A model generated the notes under the pieces. The model was not told where the DNA came from. It worked only from the letters and a program-made list of their open reading frames with translations, and did not search any database. Shown one piece after another: positions 60,554 through 64,000 of a DNA stretch of 64,000 nt (its first letter is position 1; each line of letters opens with the position of its first letter). The stretch comes from Brachynemurus nebulosus (Eukaryota; Arthropoda; Insecta; Neuroptera; Myrmeleontidae). The stretch lies in NCBI GenBank assembly GCA_035578155.1, contig JAPWDM010000004.1, positions 56,966,660 through 57,030,659 of the forward strand, in the 5' to 3' direction. The translations under genes and the position numbers were made by a program.

Positions 60554-60599
60554 ATCATAACATAATGTGTATTGTGTACTTACCTAAAGATGAAATTTT

Positions 60600-60890
60600 C
60601 TTTAAAACCGTTGTGCATTTAAAATAGTTTAACTTCCTAACAGTGAAAAAATTTTTAAAATCGGCTTGATAGTTTATTTTTGGTTTTTTGGAACACTATA
60701 GGATCCTGGCGGACCTCATATAATGTATCCCCTATCCATCTAAAATAATTTAACTCTCTAACAGTGCAAAAATTTCTAAGATTGGTTGGGTAGTTTATTT
60801 TTGGTGTTTTTAGGTCCGCAGGATTCTGACAAATCTTATATAAGTTAGCTTATACTGAATATTCGTCCAAAATATTTTAGCTTTCTAAGG
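60600..60890 (-). repeat. 120-bp satellite monomers, third locus
   Basis: Two to three inverted monomers of the 11.1-12.2 kb family (AACTTCCTAACAGTGAAAAA, GATCCTGGCGGACCTCATAT, CATCTAAAATAATTTAACTC), starting about 45 bp beyond the hAT element. Confidence 0.75.
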
Positions 60891-60893
60891 CCC

Positions 60894-62290
60894 GCCACAC
60901 ACGTACAGTTTCAACTGACAGTTTGAATTGAACAGATAAAACTGTCAGCTGAAACTGTACAGTGTAGGAGCATACACACGTACAGTTTAGAGATGTCGAT
61001 TCTTCAAAAAAAAGATCGATTTTTGAATCGATTTAAATCGATTCTTGAATCGAAATTTTGAAAAGTTTAATAAAATTAGCTGATAATTTTTGTTTAAGGA
61101 ACTTACTTGATAGTACATAGGTAATATCGGTAATATCGTGTAAAGGCGATGAGTGTAAAGGTAATATATTTGTAAAGGCGATGAGTGAGTTAACTTTTCA
61201 ATTATAATTATAAAAAATAAGGCAATTGAATATGTAGGACGAATACCACGAATTGAACCAAGTTTATTCAAAAATTTCAAACAAATTGACAAAAAAATAC
61301 TTTCTAAATAAGTCGATTTTGTGGGAAAGGGATCGTCGTTTGCACAGATAGGTGGTCTCTTCCTTCCTTTTGTAGTAATAGTCTGACTTATATAAAGCCA
61401 TAGGAGGGGTTCGTTGATATAACGAGTAAAAAGTGACAATTAACAATAGAGTTTTTTGGTGTTTCATTTTAACACATGTTTCTTTATAGAATTCTGAATT
61501 ACTATTAAAATGAAGTTATTTTTGGGAAAAATCGGTTATCGATCTCTTACTTTTAATAATCGATTCATGAATCGATTCAAATGAGAAAAATCGAAAAAAG
61601 AATCGATTTTTTAAGCTTCGATTAATCGATTTTCGATTAATTAATTTAAAATCGACATTTCTAGTACAGTTCAATCCTTCAGTTTTTACATTGGATTGGA
61701 AACAGCAGGACAATTTCACCTACCAACATCTTTGATTCCACAAAAATTATATTGTTAAAAAAAAACAAAAAACAAAAAATCAAACGCACTTGCTCCTGAC
61801 CACAGACCAAAGAACATATTCTGTATATCCTATAGACTCACTCAATCAATTTATAAATGAAGCAGCCAGATACGATCAGTATACGACTTAATAGTATTCT
61901 GTAATGTAGTAATTAATGCGATAACCTGTGGTATTTGTAGTAACGTTTTCAAATAATTATTGTCAAAATATAATACTGATAATCAAATTTTACTTTCTTG
62001 AGAAGAAACTGCAAAATTTTGAAAGAAAAAGAGTGGTATTCGTTTTAATTATAGTTCCATTTGTGGAAAAGTGGACAATATATTATATTCCTTAAATCTT
62101 ACCTGTCTCACCCCGTTACCTGCCACAAGAAAAATGCCTACAAACTGGCTTTACGCTTTGTCTAGTAGTATAATAATAATAGTGTTCATTGGTCTATGCT
62201 CCTGACACAAATTGAACTGAGAACTGTACAGTTGAACCCCCACACACGTAACAATTAGTTGAACTTTTCAGTTTAAAAAATTGAAATTTC
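60894..62290. mobile_element. Element with CACACACGTACAGTT subterminal words, hosting a nested hAT
   Basis: The start GGCCCGCCACACACGTACAG is followed by repeated ACAGTT/AACTGT words. Inverse words recur at 62205-62275 (CAGTTGAACCCCCACACACG). It is interrupted by the hAT-type MITE at 60988-61663. The right end is unclear, where it meets the LINE. Moderate to weak call. Confidence 0.5.
60988..61663. mobile_element. hAT-type MITE with 8-bp target duplication, nested
   Basis: TAGAGATGTCGATT at the left and inverse TAGAAATGTCGATT at the right are flanked by exact GTACAGTT duplications (60980-60987 and 61664-61671). Subterminal ATCGATT/AATCGAT repeats occupy both ends. TAGAGATG ends and 8-bp duplications fit the hAT superfamily. 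Two minus-strand frames inside have no transposase motifs. Confidence 0.88.
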
Positions 62291-62720
62291 ATTCGTCTCA
62301 GTTTGTGTGTTAACGCCATGTGATCCAAACGTAAACGAGTGGCAGAGTGGCAGATCGCATGCAACGCGTTCAATGAGTCGGAACAAATGAGGAATGCGCT
62401 GTCTTCGGATGTTTGACAAAATCGCAGGGCTTGCAAAATCACAAATAATTCCGCAGTATACACAGTGGCCTAGGGAGGAAGTGACCAAGCGTCAGGAACG
62501 TCACGAATGACGATGGCACTTCCCACACCCGTTGCTGTTTTGGAACCATCTGTATATATGCAGAGAGAGTCAAGTTCGTTAATGACCTCGTAGACGCGGG
62601 ATCGATATTCGAATGAACGGGTCTCCTCCTTGTTGAGACCAGTCAGGTCGAAACGACACCGTACGTTAGGGATCAGCCAAGGGGGTACTTCTATAGGACG
62701 TTTGGGAAGCACCCTGGCGA
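62194..62720 (-). pseudogene. R1/Jockey-type LINE ORF2: RNase H domain, frameshifted
   Basis: On the minus strand, LDSLCIYTDGSKTATGVGSA (first catalytic Asp, about 62537) and VIRDVPDAWSLPP lie in one frame. After a frameshift near 62465 come YTAELFVILQALRFC (catalytic Glu, about 62450) and CSDSLNALHAI (third carboxylate, about 62370). The final His/Asp segment is missing where the upstream DNA element remnant abuts at about 62290. Upstream it is joined directly to an endonuclease-RT linker segment, so the RT itself is deleted. Confidence 0.88.
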
Positions 62721-62729
62721 ACTGTTAGT

Positions 62730-63110
62730 GCAGACTCTCTAATAACTCCTGCGTTCGGTGTTGTGGTGGAGGAAATAATGGCCGAAACATATTGCTTCCA
62801 TGATAGCCTCTTCTGTTATTTTATTGTGCGTTTACAGCGTGCTTGCGCACGCTTGTATGCTATCACATTTTTCTGCGTGGAGCGACGTCTGAGTTCGTTG
62901 TACTCCCGTTTTTTCTCTGCAACTGCTACACTCACGATTTCACTCCACCATGGTACGCGACGTTTAGGTAGAATGCTGGACGACATTGGTATACTCTTAT
63001 GTGCTGCTTCAATGACACTGAAGGGAAGGACCCCTCCGAATAAGATAGGTGAATCTGCCTAAGGCCCAACCTGGGTCGGGAGTGCCATGGTAGCTAACAG
63101 GGAGTCGATT
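62730..63110 (-). pseudogene. LINE ORF2 endonuclease-RT linker fragment, same element
   Basis: The minus-strand frame reads ADSPILFGGVLPFS, then KRRVPWWSEIVSVAVAEKKR, ATAYKRAQ-like IAYKRAQARCKRTIK, a stop, and SWKQYVSAIISSTT. The VPWW box and K/R-rich helix are typical of the segment between endonuclease and RT in R1/Jockey-group LINEs. A stop precedes ADSPILF (near 63061). It abuts the RNase H fragment at about 62720, showing a large internal deletion. The plus-strand 99-codon frame here is its shadow. Confidence 0.82.
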
Positions 63111-63917
63111 TTGACGAGGATATCACAGTCATCACAAATGTTGAGTAACTTGTTGTAAACGACTACATCAGTAACAGTTCAACTAAAAACACCTTGGTAC
63201 AGTCGTTTAGGGGTTTTTGAAAGGATTCTCATCATATCAGTGTAAAGATAAGTTGGGAGTAAGGAACCTTCAAAAGCATGCGCCCCCAACAAAACTAACT
63301 GTTCAATAACTCCGATAAGAATTCAAGAGTAACTTGTTTTTAACTTTTCCGTTTACCTTTTTGTGACGGAGGTTATGTTTTTTTATTTATGATATTTTGT
63401 GAGACCTTTCCACACTAATGAAAACGCTATTAATGAGCCTTAATCGCGCACGCTTGCTTTTTTTAAGGGTGAGAGGAAGGCGTCACCATATTTTACGGCT
63501 AAACAAGCTCACTAAGGCGGCTGCAACATCTAGTATCACTAGAGCCCGTTGTATTTAAATCCTTAAATTAGCCTTACTTGGGCCAATTTTGCAAAATATT
63601 TTTAGGCATATATTTACTAATTCAAAGGCGTAGATTTCAAAAATCTATGATTCATTTTGGTCCAAGGTCGGATTTCGTGTGTTTTTATAGGTAATTCAGA
63701 AATTTTTGCAAATATCTTCTTCTAAATATCGTGTCTTGGAGAGCTACATGCACTGTCTTATGGAGCTCTTGGAACTACATGCATATATATAATACTTACG
63801 CACTTGGGGGGAAGAAAAGTGGAAAATCGGGAAAAGTCAAAATGTAAAGTTACCTTGAAAACGTAAAGCTACCTTGATCTGATATTGAAGCTATGAAATA
63901 TAAGTGCAAGGACGAAC
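63111..63917. other. Spacer between two LINE copies
   Basis: No motif was recognised. Some of it may be 5' LINE sequence too diverged to see. Confidence 0.4.
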
Positions 63918-64000
63918 GCTACCATGGGACTCCCGACCCGGGTTGGGCCTTAGGCAGATTCACCTATCTTATCCGGAGTGGTCCTTTGCTCCACATCATC
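63918..64000 (+). pseudogene. Second LINE copy, opposite orientation, running off the window
   Basis: GCTACCATGGGACTCCCGAC to the window end is the inverse of about 63015-63095 with a few changes and includes ADSPILS in frame. It shares with copy 1 a TAG immediately before that segment. The remainder lies beyond 64000. Confidence 0.85.

Noticed and set aside
62763..63062. 99-codon plus-strand ORF
   Set aside because: Antisense to the LINE linker segment, which has recognisable motifs.

Overview
The window looks like repeat-dense nuclear DNA from an invertebrate, most probably an insect. It is very AT-rich. It carries many (AT)n arrays, decayed non-LTR and Ty3/gypsy retrotransposons, Tc1/mariner-, hAT-, piggyBac- and TTA-target inverted-repeat elements, and one exon-like segment behind a CpG-dense stretch. 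I see no bacterial operon, no CRISPR array and no intact long open reading frame. Most long ORFs are (IY)n translations of AT microsatellites or chance frames.

Layout. 1-12.3 kb: interspersed family A (four internal modules of about 160 bp), an element-(AT)n-MITE composite present twice in inverted orientation, several MITEs including a TTAA-flanked one nested in a TA-flanked one, and a tandem array with a period of about 120 bp. 12.3-18 kb: inverted-repeat elements. 18.3-21.2 kb: a possible LTR and a decayed gypsy pol on the minus strand. 21.8-24.5 kb: a TTCTAGAA-rich repeat, two near-perfect palindromes centred on (AT)n arrays, and a foldback element. 24.56-26.69 kb: a mariner-like element carrying a 5'-truncated LINE insertion with a 13-bp target duplication. 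27.0-27.93 kb: the CpG-dense stretch, a signal-peptide-like first exon with a GTAAGT donor, and two possible in-phase microexons; this is the only candidate host gene. 28.6-29.5 kb: decayed RTE-like LINE. 30.6-35 kb: a long direct repeat and a head-to-head array with a period of about 103 bp. 35.55-37.80 kb: an end-to-end hAT element with 8-bp target duplications and a broken BED-finger transposase. 38-56 kb: further family A copies, a 2-kb foldback with a TTA duplication, a foldback holding three 180-bp units, mariner-type MITEs and satellite monomers. 58.3-60.6 kb: a foldback interrupted by a poly(A) retro-insertion, a tRNA-like sequence, and a non-autonomous hAT with internal tandem modules. 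60.9-64 kb: nested hAT MITE and two head-to-head copies of an R1/Jockey-type LINE.

The features do not form a pathway. Together they record layered transposition, and the target duplications let several insertions be put in order. Coordinates of diverged repeats are approximate, and all family assignments come from motif recognition by eye.
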